This document shows, in pieces, positions 11,671 through 22,502 of a DNA stretch of 64,000 nucleotides. How positions within the stretch are numbered: position 1 is the first letter of the stretch; every line of letters starts with the position of its first letter. The notes under the pieces were generated by a model, which worked only from the letters and a program-made list of their open reading frames with translations, was not told where the DNA came from and ran no database searches. The position numbers were made by a program, and so were the translations under genes. This stretch comes from Calamus simplicifolius (Eukaryota > Streptophyta > Magnoliopsida > Arecales > Arecaceae). The stretch spans positions 641,840-705,839 of the forward strand of contig UESW01003902.1 in NCBI GenBank assembly GCA_900491605.1, in the 5' to 3' direction.

Positions 11671-13120
11671 TGTTGACCCAATTATTGATTTTGATGATTA
11701 ATAAAGGAATTGAGTATATTTATTTGATTACTAATAGATTTGACAAGTGTTTCAGGGCTTAAAAATATTTGATTGATTTAAAGGCATTAAGAAACGTGTT
11801 TTGAATCAATTGCAAAATATAAGTTTCAAGGTTTCAAAGCCTGGAGTCGACACCTAGTAATTCTGGAGCCGACCCCATGGCCAGTCAAATATTCTTCTGA
11901 TTTTTGATATGGTTTGGAGCTGACACCTAGAGTTTCGAAGCCGACACCTAGAGTTTCGGAGTCGACACTTACAGTGTCTGGAGCCGACTCCGATGCGGGG
12001 ATAGAACACTTTATTTTTGACTACCTCGGAGCCGACACTTACAGTCTTTTGGAGCCGACACCTAACCATGGCGAGCTGACACCTAACTTTTTCGGAGCCG
12101 ACTCCTCGACGAACTCAGAACTTTCTATTTTTGGATAAACGACTTGGAGCCGACACCTGAAAAGTTGGAGCCGACTCCAACCTATCTGGAACGAAATTTT
12201 AAAATACCAGATCAGCTCTAACGGTAATATTTTCTTTTTACCTAACTTCTAACGGATATATTTTGTTTGGAAAAACTATAAAAGGGGGGAACGTCCGTTT
12301 GAAAAAAATTAAAAAGGAAAAACGAAAAAAAGAGAGTGCTTTCAAATCAAAAATCCGAGAAGTCTCAAGCCTGAAATCAGAGAGAAAAGAGTTCAAACTC
12401 AAATCCTTCCACTCCAAAATGCTCAAAGAGAAATCCAAGGCGCTCATATTGAAAAAATCGAAGGACTTCCAAAAGGAGGATAAAGCTCTGTTTTGAGATT
12501 TTCCAACTTCTCATTTGCAACATTTGCAACGAATCAAAGCTGAGGCCTGATTCGACATCTTCAAATAGAAGAGGAAAAGAAGAAAAGCTCAAATCCAATC
12601 TACTTCAAACAGGCTTTTCTAACCTTATTCCTTTACTTTGAATATTTGCTCATTTGAGGAGCTTTGTATTATTAAAAAATATTATTCTTTCTTGTTTGTG
12701 TTAGTTCTATCAAGGGGATTGAACTAGTGGAGGTAGTATACCTTGGGTCAAGCTAGATTAGCTTGAGTTTAGGGTTTTGTGTTGGTGAGCCCGGAAAACC
12801 GACTGGGTTCATTGTGATCCCTGGGAAACAACAAGTTTTGAGTTGTGATCTTGTAAAATAACTCGACTGTAATCAAGAGGATTATAGTGTGGACCCAAGT
12901 GGATCTTGGGAGTGGACGTAGGTGTCGAATGCACCGAACTACTATAAAACCTTTGTGTTTGCCGTGCTTTGATTATCTCTTTCTCTATCTCTTTGGTTGT
13001 ATTTAATATTCGCATTGCATTTAATTTCATCTATCTCCAAGCATATAGTTTTTAAAAGGTTAAAATTTTTAAAGAACCCAATTCACCCCCCCCTCTCTTG
13101 GGTTGCCATCTGGGCCAACA
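11671..13120 (+). repeat. 3' LTR of the SIRE-like copia element
   Basis: It starts TGTTGACCCAATTATTG and ends GGGCCAACA, so its ends TGTTG and CAACA are inverted repeats. Near its end it contains GAGTGGACGTAGGTG and ACTATAAAACCTTTGTG, which match the solo LTR at 22503-24390. A TATA-like ACTATAAAAGGGG lies near 12274. The segment 11841-12180 repeats the motif GGAGCCGACACCTA about a dozen times with variation. Confidence 0.85.
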
Positions 13121-13310
13121 GAGCCCGTGGACCATAGCAGTGAGAGTTTGGACTTGCTGGGAGAGGGTCGCCAATTGCTCCGCTGTTTGGGTGGCTGCAT
13201 TCGGTGGTGGGCAGGTGACTGAAGGATCGGCAGCAGGGGGGTTGGCCTCCTGCTGCCTAACTGGCGGGAGAAGCTCCGCTGGTCACCTGATGGAAGCGTC
13301 TTGAGCTCAT
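13121..13310 (-). pseudogene. gag start of the gypsy element, truncated
   Basis: Read leftwards, the frame gives PSVTCPPPNAATQTAEQLAT and then LSQQVQTLTAMVHGL, typical of the N-terminus of plant gypsy gag. It ends abruptly at 13121, where the copia LTR begins. An upstream methionine frame (MSSRRFHQ, near 13303) is offset from it, so a frameshift is also present. This fragment shows that the copia element landed in the gag gene. Confidence 0.65.
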
Positions 13311-13423
13311 GTCACCACCATAATTCTAAAGAGAGAAGAGAGGGGGGGAGTAGAGTTTGGCTAGATGTATCACAGGGAAGCCCTGAAATACTTGCTGCGT
13401 CCTACACCAACTTTTTCCCCCTT

Positions 13424-13435
13424 CCTGGCATACCA
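13424..13435 (-). promoter_or_regulatory. Primer-binding-site-like motif of the gypsy element
   Basis: The minus strand reads TGGTATGCCAGG, starting three bases inside the end of the 5' LTR. A TGG start at this distance is expected for pairing with the CCA end of a tRNA. I cannot say which tRNA. Confidence 0.55.
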
Positions 13436-13438
13436 ATC

Positions 13439-15027
13439 TGATGACGCCCAATCACTGATCCTGAACATCGGGAACGGACGGATTCTCGAGGCTTCGCTTC
13501 ATCAGGTTGCCTACAAAGAAGTTCCAAGACTGGAGAGGATTCTCCGGTGGGACCCTCCGACGCCCAAGTTAGCAATTGGGATCACAGCAGAAGAGGAGCT
13601 CGAATGAGCTCTTTTCAGATGAAAAAGTGCTCCAGAGGAGGAGGGATTCCTCTCTGGGTCTTAGGATAGCGATTTTTCTGAGGATTATCGCACATACCTG
13701 TTTGCTAAGCGGATTCACCTTTTTATAGGGGTTGACCCTGGCATGATCATGTGGGATTCCGTGAGGAGGGAATGTCTGTGGAGCTCTTGGGAGTTGCGTG
13801 AATATGCGCTGGTTGATGGGTCCTGTCTCATCAGAAAGGAAGAAAGCGGCGGTTGATGGGCTAAGTCCCATCAGCCAACAGGGCTATTGGGTAGTTGGGT
13901 CCAGTCCCATCAGCAGCGTGGCCAACGGGTAGTTGGATCTGGCATTGTCAGGCGGCGCGGGTTAGAGAGGTAGCGTCCCGAGCTACCAGGGCCGTGTTGG
14001 GGTAGGTTTGGAGGAAACCGAAACGTCTCGACTCTCTTGGAAGAGCCAAAGCTTATCTGAGTCGGCCAGGGGTGGCCGGGGCCGACCTTGCCGACTAAGA
14101 CGTGCCGGGGCGGGGCCGACTCGGCGATCCTGGAGATGCCGAGGGCCGAGAAAGGCCGACCAGAAAGGGCCGGGGCTGACTCGGTGGGCTTGAAGGTGCC
14201 GGGGCCGAGAAGGGCCGACCGGGAAGGGTCGAGGCTAACTCGGCGGGCTTGGAGATGTTGGGGCCGAGAAGGGCCGACCAGGAAGGGTCGGGGCCGACTC
14301 GGTGCGCTTAGAGGTGCCGGGGCCGAGAAGGGCCGACAGGGAAGGGTCGGGGCCGACTCGGCGGGCTTGGAGATGCTGGGGCCGAGAAGAGCCGACCGGG
14401 AAGGGTCGGGGCCGACTCGGTGGGCTTGGAGATGCTAGGGCCAAGAAGGGCCGACCGGAAAGGGTCAGGACCGACTCGGCGAGCTTGGAGAGGTTGGGGC
14501 CGAGAAGAGCCAACCAGGAAGGGTCGGGGCTGATTCAGCGGGCTTGGAGGTGCCGGGGCCGAGAAGGGCCGACCGGGAAGGGTCGGGGCCGACTCGGCGG
14601 GCTTGAAGATGCCGGGGCCGAGAAGAGTCGACCAGGAAGGGTCGGGGCCGACTCGGCGGGCTTGGAGACGTCGGGACCGAAAAGGGCCGACCGAGAAGGG
14701 TCGGGGCTGACTCGGCGGGCTTGGAGACGCCGGGACCGAGAAGGGCCAACCGAGAAGGGTCGGGACTGACTCGGTGGGCTTGGAGATGCCGGGGCCGAGA
14801 AAGGCCGACCAGAAAGGGTCGGGGCCGACTCGACGGGCTTGGAGACGCTGGGGCCGAGAAGGGCCGACTAGGAAGGGTCGGGGCCGACTCGGCGGGCTTG
14901 GAGACGCCAGGGCTGAGAAGGGCCGACCAAGAAGGGTCGGGGCCGACTCGGCAGACTTGAAGATGCCGGGACGCACTCATGTTTTAATTTTACCGAAATT
15001 ACCCTTGTGGCTACATTAGCCACATCA
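13439..15027 (-). repeat. 5' LTR of the gypsy element
   Basis: It starts TGATGACGCCC and ends GCCACATCA, matching the left LTR throughout except for array length. Its 1589 bp exceed the left copy by 413 bases, exactly seven 59-bp units. The promoter TATA box lies near 13720-13730 on the minus strand. Many substitutions against the left LTR are visible by eye, so the insertion is not recent. Confidence 0.93.
14112..14970. repeat. 59-bp tandem array in the right LTR, about 14.5 units
   Basis: It has the same unit as the array at 3510-3957, with the core GGCCGAGAAGGGCCGACC and a 59-base period. Units differ by point changes but keep length. The array creates long open frames on both strands that are not genes. 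Confidence 0.92.
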
Positions 15028-15032
15028 TTCAG
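15028..15032. repeat. Target-site duplication TTCAG, right copy
   Basis: It is identical to 2835-2839 and directly follows the right LTR. Confidence 0.95.
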
Positions 15033-15870
15033 CATACCTTGAGACCAACTGTATGAAATCTACTATGCTATGAGATGATCTTAAGATCTTACTAATTGTA
15101 GTCGTTACAAAATTTATGGCTTTTAATTAGGGCAACTTCAAAACACATGAAGTACTCTAGTCGACCCGGTCGTAAGTTCCTCATCCGCTGATTAATTGGT
15201 CTTAAGAACCTTGATCCATGATTCCTTTTTCCACTAGTTTGCACTATATTGCCATTTTTGATTCTATAACATGCCATTTTTCGTGCGAAAAAGGAGAACA
15301 ATGTTTTCGTACAATATATTATTTCTTGGGTTTCATTTACTCTCATGTATTGTCAAAACAAACTAATGGAAAACAATCGGCAGTGCAACAACACGTAATC
15401 CCATCCAAAAAGATACCAGTCAAGAAGGTATATTTAGATTCTTTGGCTTTCTATAAATATTGAATTTATCTACTAAGTATATAGTTTACATGGGACTAGA
15501 TGCAAGCTTTCACAGCTCTCATACACTCTCTTATGCTATAAAGCTTCGGCGTTCTTGTGAGGCTAAATATTTAAATTTAAATTCAATCAAATTCAACCAT
15601 AATTACTATAAATCTGTCTACAATGTCTCTTAATATATATAAGTTATAGAATAGAATGGATTTAATATTATTTTTAAAAAAATTAAAATTTCATTAAAAA
15701 ATCAATAAAGAAAATATTATTTAGATTTTTCGGTTTTATATAAGTGTCTAAGATTTATTTGGTATATATCTATTGTAAAGCTAAATGCACCTTGCATGCA
15801 CTTGTAAAAAATATTTTCAAAAGCTCATTTGTAATTTTGTAATCAACTTAGGAAACCATAAGCGGACAAA
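15033..15870. other. AT-rich intergenic DNA, no gene recognised
   Basis: Open frames here are short and of low complexity. I see no domain, RNA gene or clear repeat boundary before the MITE that starts near 15871. Confidence 0.5.
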
Positions 15871-16364
15871 AGTGTTTTGAAAATCGAACCAGATCGATCG
15901 ATCGAACCGTTCAACCAGGAATCGGTTATCAGTTCGATCCAATTTCATTGTTAAAGTTGACTTTTATATGATCCGATGAAAATCTAAAAAATCCATTGAA
16001 CCGGCCAGGTTTTGAAGAACCGGTTCAACCCCAATTTTTAGACTTTTAGTTATGACAAATAAAAAAACCAAAGAAATAATGAGTGGTTAAGGGAAAAGAC
16101 TTGTATTCAAATGGTCATGGGTTTGAATCCCATAGCTAGCATTTTTTTTTTTAGTTTGATAAATAAAATTAAGATTGATTTTTTTAAATTTTAAATTTTT
16201 TATTTAAAATAATATTTATATTTTATTATTTTTATATTATTAAATTAAAAATTAATTATGATATCATTCGGTTCGATCGAACCGATTTATTCGATCGAAC
16301 CGATTGACCTACGACCTAAATATCAAATCAGTTTGTTATTCGATCCGGTTTTCAAAACGTTGTA
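15871..16364. mobile_element. MULE-like MITE containing a tRNA-like segment
   Basis: The left end reads GTGTTTTGAAAATCGAACC. The right end, reverse-complemented, reads ACGTTTTGAAAACCGGATCG. Inside are paired runs of CGATCGAACCG near both ends and a very AT-rich centre. The inner left part (TTAAAGTTGACTTTTATATG) matches the MITE at 17034-17414, so the two are relatives. Exact ends and a target duplication are not clear here. Confidence 0.6.
16080..16140 (+). other. tRNA-Ser-like fragment inside the MITE
   Basis: The sequence contains GAGTGGTTAAGG, then AAAGACTTG, then GGTTTGAATCCCAT. These resemble the D-arm/A box, anticodon stem and T-arm/B box of plant tRNA-Ser, in the right order. The B box differs from GGTTCGAATCC by one base. 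The 5' acceptor half is missing and the whole is only about 60 bases, so it is not a functional tRNA. It may be a relic of a SINE or a captured tRNA gene. Confidence 0.5.
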
Positions 16365-16365
16365 A

Positions 16366-17023
16366 AATATCAATTAAAACACGCATGTTCAAAACGGAGA
16401 TCTATATATAAATAATAAGAAAGAAAGATCTCTGTCATTCGTCCTCAACCACTTGCAAAATCGTAGTACAAGAATTCTAAAACTTCTTGCGGGCAAACCT
16501 TGATGATTTTCTCTTGGTCTCCCCTCTCATCTATACCAGTTGACTTTAATAATAACATCATTTAGGTCAGAGTCCCTGAGTTTATTCCCTCTGACAACTT
16601 GGGCCAGAAAAGAGGGCCAAGATTCATCAAGGGCCCACCAAGAGTGACTAAAGATTTCTCTGCCCTTGGCCTGCCTACAACCTTAATCCTAAGCTGCGTC
16701 ATGCAAGGGAAACGAGCAATACGTTCCTTGCTTCCTGCTGGGAAATTCAACCTTGTAGACCACTAACTGACTGCCACGGGTTAATCCAAACCTACTCCTC
16801 CTCTGCCTTCGTACTAATGTGGCGACTAGAATAATAACCTGCCTTGCATTACAAGGACCATAGAAGTCCCAAAATAGCCTCCTTCGCGTGCTCCATCTTC
16901 CCATGTTAATAATCATAAAAGGAGTTATGGGAATAAATATATTTTGCATGGAGAATATAGTACGTTGGTTTTGTGGGGTCTATAGCCTTGTTTGAAGCTA
17001 GAAAAAAGCACTATTGGCTTATG
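16366..17023. other. Intergenic DNA between two MITEs
   Basis: Small open frames lie on the minus strand between 16562 and 16949 (62 and 86 codons). They show no recognisable domain and I do not call them genes. The base composition near 16560-16880 is less AT-rich than its surroundings, which could reflect an old transposon or gene fragment. Confidence 0.4.
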
Positions 17024-17033
17024 GGCAATTAGC

Positions 17034-17414
17034 ATGGTTTTAAAAATTAAATCAGATTGATCGATCAAATCGTTCTAATCAGAAATTTATTAGATTTAAT
17101 TTTATTATTAAAGTTAATTTTTATATGATGATTCGATAAAAACTAAAAAACTCATTGAATGGATCATGAAGAACCTATTCAATCCAAATTTTTAAATTTT
17201 TAATTTTTAATAAATAAAATTTTAATTTTAATTTTAATTTTAATTTTTCATTTTAGTTTGCACTTGAAAATAGTCCATCTATAGTTTTAAAAATATTTTT
17301 TTATAATTTTAATATTATATAAATTTTTTTTGAACAGATATATAAGCTTTAAAATATTTTTCTATAATTTAAATTTTAAGCCGATTTATTATCTAATTTA
17401 ATTTTTAAAACATT
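17034..17414. mobile_element. MULE-like MITE with 10-bp target duplication
   Basis: It starts ATGGTTTTAAAAATTAAAT and ends in the reverse complement of AATGTTTTAAAAATTAAAT. It is flanked by GGCAATTAGC at 17024-17033 and 17415-17424. A 9-10 bp duplication is the mark of Mutator-like elements. It shares its inner sequence with the MITE at 15871-16364. It lies about 150 bases before the TATA box of the MYB gene and so is part of that gene's upstream region. Confidence 0.8.
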
Positions 17415-17532
17415 GGCAATTAGCTAGAATTGAAAAAGTAATTGCAAGGAAACTACGGCCATGAGGTTACGTTTCCCATACACAAATTAAGCTAGACCTT
17501 GCTAGCTCTTTTTTTATTTAAGCTCGAAACTC

Positions 17533-17540
17533 TATAAAAC
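17533..17540 (+). promoter_or_regulatory. TATA box of the MYB gene
   Basis: CTCTATAAAACCTAC lies 248 bases before the start codon at 17781. A transcription start about 30 bases further on would give a leader of roughly 215 bases. No better TATA motif lies closer to the gene. Confidence 0.6.
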
Positions 17541-17780
17541 CTACTCTATCTCCAAGCCATTTCCAAAACCAAGTCCAACTCCTCGATCCTTTAATTCCTC
17601 TTTACTGAAAACTTCGTACGTACTTCTTTCTAGTCTAAAGTTTGTTAGCCATCCCACCTTCAAAACCTGCTCAAAGATGACAGAAGAATCTTCTTGTTTT
17701 CCCATGTCTTCTTATCTATCGATCTCTAACGTTGGGCCTTTAAAATAGTGTTTCATCTTATGGTCTTGTAGCTAGGAACA

Positions 17781-19144
17781 ATGGCGAGGACACCATGTTG
17801 CGATGAGGCCGGCCTAAAGAAGGGGCCATGGACACCGGAGGAGGACAAGAAGCTGACGGAATTCATTCGGAAGCACGGCCATGGGAGCTGGCGGCGGCTC
17901 CCCAACCTCGCCGGCCTTAACCGGTGCGGCAAGAGCTGCCGGCTTCGGTGGACCAACTACCTTCGGCCTGACATCAAGAGAGGGAAGTTCTCTGAAGAAG
18001 AAGAGAAACTCATTGTTGACCTCCACTCAGTTCTTGGAAACAAGTAGTAATTCTCATCTTCTTAATTACTTCGATCCTTATAATTAACAAATATGTTAAT
18101 AATATTTACGACACATGACCATATGAAGAACTACGTACGTACTCTTCGTTTCGAAGCCATGATTATTGTTTTTTTGTCTACAAAGGTGGTCATCAATAGC
18201 AGCTAGTTTACCAGGGAGGACTGATAATGAGATCAAGAACTATTGGAACACCCATCTAAGGAAGAAACTCCTCCAAATGGGTATTGACCCAGTGACCCAT
18301 AAGCCGAGAACTGATCTCAATCTACTTGGCGGTGGCCTTCATAATCTTCTCGCAGCTGCTGCCGACTTTGGGAGCTTGAGCCCGTTGGATAATGCTCTTA
18401 AGCTACAGGCAGATGCTGCTCTCTTAGCCAGGTTGCAGTTGGTGCAAAAGTTGATCCAGGTTCTAACCATTAGCCAAACTTCAAATCTGGATCTGATGGG
18501 GGGTCTCTGGGGATCAGCCTTCCTTAGAAATCACCAACTAGGTGACCTCCTGCAGTTAAGTCACTTGTATGATCAGGGGCTTATTAATAGCTCTCCCAGC
18601 AGCCTTCAAGGTTCGATTAATCAAATGCCTTCAAGCCTTCCAAATTTTAGCTCGCAAGACTTGCCAAACAATAATATTCAAGCTGCTTGCACCGAGTCAA
18701 GCCCCCTTTCTCTTGACGGAGGAGAATTAGTGGCTGCACTGCTCGATGGTTGTGGGTTAAACGAGCATGGAACCGAGAGCAACGGTACTGTTAGTGCTAG
18801 TTCCTATATCTTTCCAACTTCAAATTCTCTTGTCCCATCCTCTCCAGAGGACACCAACATGGATCATCAAATGCAAGGTCCCATCACCTCGAGCAATGAG
18901 TTATCCACCACGGCACCCTTTGAAGCTTGGGATGACCTAAGTCTAGATTATCTAGGCAGTGACTTTGCCTGGAAAGACATTCCAGAGTAAGCCACCAATT
19001 TATATTCGATTATGTATGTATATATATATATATATCTTTATTAATTCTTAGACTATATATGGTATCATACAGCGTGCTAATTAAAATTCTTTTTGTTATT
19101 GCAGCCAAATGCCTGCAGGGTCTAGTGCCTCACAGAACATTTGA
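17781..19144 (+). CDS. R2R3-MYB transcription factor (MYB53/92/93-like)
   Basis: The gene has three exons (17781-18043, 18186-18986, 19105-19144) with GT-AG introns and encodes 367 aa. R2 has W17, W37 and W57; R3 has F70, W89 and W108. These are the helix-turn-helix repeats by which plant MYBs bind DNA in the nucleus. The first intron splits codon K88 (GNK|W). The intron that many relatives have within R2 is absent. After R3 come LRKKLLQMGIDPVTHKPRTD and a LQADAALLARLQLVQKLIQV segment, which resemble the Arabidopsis MYB53/92/93 and MYB9/107 groups linked to suberin and endodermal programmes. The exact group is inference. R3 has Asp80 where bHLH-binding MYBs have Arg or Lys, so a bHLH partner is unlikely. 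The last exon encodes only about 13 residues (QMPAGSSASQNI); without splicing, translation would end two codons after the donor. Confidence 0.93.
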
Positions 19145-20057
19145 AGGAGCCATTTGCATGTAGAAAACAGCATAATATTCATGGATTTGTTAAACATTGA
19201 AAGAGTCCAAAATTAGAAGTTACGAAGTCACACTTCTGATGTACAAATTAAAACACTCCGTTCATGTTCACTCTAGCTGCAAGAGTTTCTTCTTCTACTT
19301 TTTCTCCTTTTTTCTTCTTTTTTGTCAATATGTATTAGGGTGCTATGTTTGATGTATGTAATATATATAGATTTCTTTTTCATCAAGTATTCTTTTCGTT
19401 TTTTCTTTTATTAAGGCTATTTTTTTATTAAAAACTTACGTGCGGTTACTTGGATGTTAACTCTTTGTTTTCTCTCATTGTTTTTACTTTTTTTATAATC
19501 ATCTAAATGTTTAATTAAATGAAAATGTGAGAGAAAGATAGGACCTAACCTACTACACTTAAGTTCGGTTTTTTCTAATTGTTTATGAAAGCTCAGGAGG
19601 GCGAAATCACTAAAGTAAAGACATGCAAGATTGGTTGGCTGAAGCATTTGATAAACTGTATATTATTTTTTAAGTAGTTAGTTGGAGTTGGAGATGGCTT
19701 GTTGCAGTGGAAATATAATTTGAAAGGGACAATCATCTGGAACAAAAGGTTTCGTGTTAATGAGCTGAATGTTTGACATTTGATAAAAGACAAAGCCATT
19801 TCATGCACCATGTAGAGTGGACGTACTGCTAAAGAAATTTTCATATCTCCAACGTGTTAGGGCTGCAGTAGTTGTCCCCTAGTGCAGCCTCAAATAACAA
19901 GAAATGTACACAGTAAAGCGTCACTTTATTAGATGTTAGTTTTCCCAACCTTTGGAACCAAAGTCATTGTATTAGTTAGAGAATTCCTTTGGGCACAAGA
20001 TATTGACCTATTGCAAAGCCTGCCTCCCTGCACCCCAACCCGCCCCACCCTTCCCCA

Positions 20058-20152
<95 letters not shown>

Positions 20153-22497
20153 AAACCTATCCATTTGCGCTTAAGGTCAGGTCTAAGAGACAGGACATGA
20201 ATTTATAATATTTATAAGGTCTAATCATTATTGGCCTCCGCTTAGTCTCCGTCAGGTTAAGTTTTGTCTCTTTGTTTGAACTCCCCATCGACCAGCACTT
20301 GCCATTCAAGAGCCTTGATCTGTAATGGATGCTTCCAGCCATGGTTCTCTGGGTTCCCACTTGCAATTTATTGAGAGAGATCCTGAGAGAGAAATTAACG
20401 AAGGGGTTCCCACTTGCAATTTATTAACCGAGATGTTGAGAGAGAAATCAACGTATAGCTCAACTTAAAAGTAGATTAAATCCGTATCAGATCGTGACAG
20501 AAGAAAAAGAAAGACCTTTTTGCGTGTGCGTGTGGATCATTAATACAAAGTGTTCTCTAATTGCAATCTGAACCACCAAGCATCTTCTCCCAGTCAACTC
20601 TCCAATTGTGCCACACAATTAATCCAAGTTTTATTTCTGAATAAAACAGGATGACAAGTGTGATTAATTTGTCATCGAATGTCTGCCACCTTAAGGTTTG
20701 GCATCATAATTCTTACTGCATTATTTTTTCATGTGAACTCTCTCTCTCTCTCTCTCTGTTAAGTTCTCTAATTGAGTGGAGGATAAGAACTTGTTCTTAA
20801 AAGGCTTGATCCTTATCCCACAAGGGATGCTATGGTATATGGTAGGTAAACCATAGAGCTGTAAGGAACAACCAACTTACCTACCTTGTAGAATATGTGG
20901 TGGTCCAACCAAAAGCTTCATCTCATTGCATCATTTGAGTGTAATTAAGGAAACATCACCTTGATGAGTCCCTTTATGACCGTCCATGCCTTTTTCGATG
21001 TTGGTAAGGTTTAGATTAACCATTATGAAGAAAAGAAGAGGACAAAAAGACTACTCAACCATATATAGATCAGTGTAATTATAACTAAGACTTACCAACT
21101 GGCTCAAAGAGAACAACTATAGAACTTATCCTATGATAAATTTTGAGACCAAACAATTTGCTGGCCATGTTAAATTTGACCAAAAAAGCTTTTTTTATCA
21201 TGCAAGGAATTGAAAATTAAAGATTGATAACCCTTGTGTTGAAGTTTAGCAAAAGCGAAAGGACTTACGGAGGCATATTCACTGAAAGTTCTGAATTATG
21301 ACCTTTGACAGAACTTTTAACCTTAGTGACAAGGTTCCATTTTTTCCTTGCACAGATAAAACTCCAAATTGTGATTTGATTAGGCAAGCGGTAACAGGTA
21401 TTAGCTAAAATGGTAACGTCTTCAGATTGACCCATGCTTACGTGCATTTCTTCTATTAGTCAGTTAAATTCAAGGAGAATGGATGATTTAGCTTGACAGA
21501 GACGATACGCATGAAGTAAGCCATAAAATCCATTATCATTTCCTAAATACTGTGGCAATCGAAGTTGCTGCAAACTTACCTGAAGCGAATGCTACATATT
21601 ATAGTTTTCAATGAGCAATGATGCTACAAGTTTAGTCGATTTTCCTTTGATAATATATCAACTACAATTGTTGATGGACAGTGAAAACATGAAGCTTAGA
21701 ACTTGCATAAAGGTCCACCATTTCAAGTGACATCATCTGAAGTTGAACATTTATGCCCTACAACTCAACTTGACAGATTTATTTTGACTAATGTGTCTAA
21801 AATGACAATTTGATGATCATCAACCTCTTAATGGAGCACTTACTTGGTTGAAAAAAAAAGGAGTGGTTATGAGGGATAGAATGGATGTCTTTCCAATGAG
21901 TATAAGATAATGAAAAACTCAATAAATTAAGAAATGTCCACAAGAAGCTTAGTGGTGCATCATCTGTCAGTAACTGCATGCCATGCAATAGAGAAGATAT
22001 GTAGGGACCAAACCATAGAGGTGAGGCACAAACTTCCAGAGACTGGCACTGCACTGGGCGGGGATCTGATACCCAAATTCACCCTCAAGTCTCTTTGCCC
22101 AGCAATAGACGGGAGATGTTGTCAAAAAGAGAATTAATGTTATCAAAAACAATTAAACAAGAAAGGATGAGTTATTCAGGTAAATTTGCATGAACAAGAT
22201 AACTATTGTTCTTTACCAATTATTTGAAGATTTTTTATTAAATATATAACCTTTCAAAAAGAAAAAGAAAAAGCTTAAGATTCATCATCTTGCATCAATC
22301 ACCTCTTGACAGATCGTAATCTCGCACCATAGTAAATAAGAAATTACTTCAAATGATTGAAGAAAGAGAATTTCAAATGTTATTATATAATTATTCATTA
22401 TAAAAAAGTATAACCATAACTTATATTTATAGAGCACGCAGGATCTTCTTAAGTTAATAGGTTTCCTACTTTTCATATAACACAAATTTTCTAAATA
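19145..22497. other. Intergenic DNA with microsatellites, no gene recognised
   Basis: The first 250 bases are probably the 3' untranslated region of the MYB gene. The rest has only short, low-complexity open frames. A compound TA/GA microsatellite is at 20061-20149 and a CT run at about 20740-20757. A less AT-rich patch near 21960-22120 has no recognisable domain. Confidence 0.5.
20061..20149. repeat. Compound microsatellite (TA)n(GA)n
   Basis: About 23 TA units (20061-20106) pass directly into about 21 GA units (20107-20149). It is likely to vary in length between individuals. Open frames crossing it encode Ile-Tyr and Arg-Glu runs and are artefacts. Confidence 0.97.
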
Positions 22498-22502
22498 AAG
22501 CT

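Larger units (their letters stand above)
9838..13120 (+). mobile_element. Truncated SIRE-like Ty1/copia element nested in the gypsy element
   Basis: It runs from a junction near 9838 (plus or minus about 15 bases), through an extra post-pol open frame, a long 3' non-coding region with two GGGGGAGA-like purine tracts, and a complete 3' LTR at 11671-13120. The 5' LTR, gag and the enzyme part of pol are absent. To its right, at 13121, the gypsy gag resumes; to its left lies gypsy integrase. One deletion running from inside the copia pol into the gypsy pol explains both losses. Confidence 0.8.
2840..15027 (-). mobile_element. Ty3/gypsy LTR retrotransposon, Tat/Grande-like, defective, with nested copia remnant
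   Basis: Two LTRs (2840-4015 and 13439-15027) start TGAT and end ATCA on the plus strand and are flanked by the duplication TTCAG. Orientation is minus. A purine-rich tract on the minus strand abuts the left LTR at 4016-4033, and a primer-binding-site-like TGG motif lies three bases inside the right LTR. In element order it holds a gag start (13310 to 13121), a gap filled by a copia fragment (13120 to 9838), integrase (9837 to 8640), a 142-bp array, an antisense gene and a polypurine tract. An extra antisense gene between pol and the 3' LTR is known in Tat-lineage elements such as Grande; assignment to that lineage is inference. Protease, reverse transcriptase and RNase H are absent, so the element cannot move by itself. 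Confidence 0.93.

Noticed and set aside
14302..14980. Open frames of up to 222 codons on both strands
   Set aside because: Same 59-bp array in the other LTR.
16562..16949. Two minus-strand frames of 62 and 86 codons
   Set aside because: No recognised domain, no promoter or splice context, and located between two MITEs.
19929..20208. Frames with Ile-Tyr and Arg-Glu runs
   Set aside because: They cross the TA/GA microsatellite.
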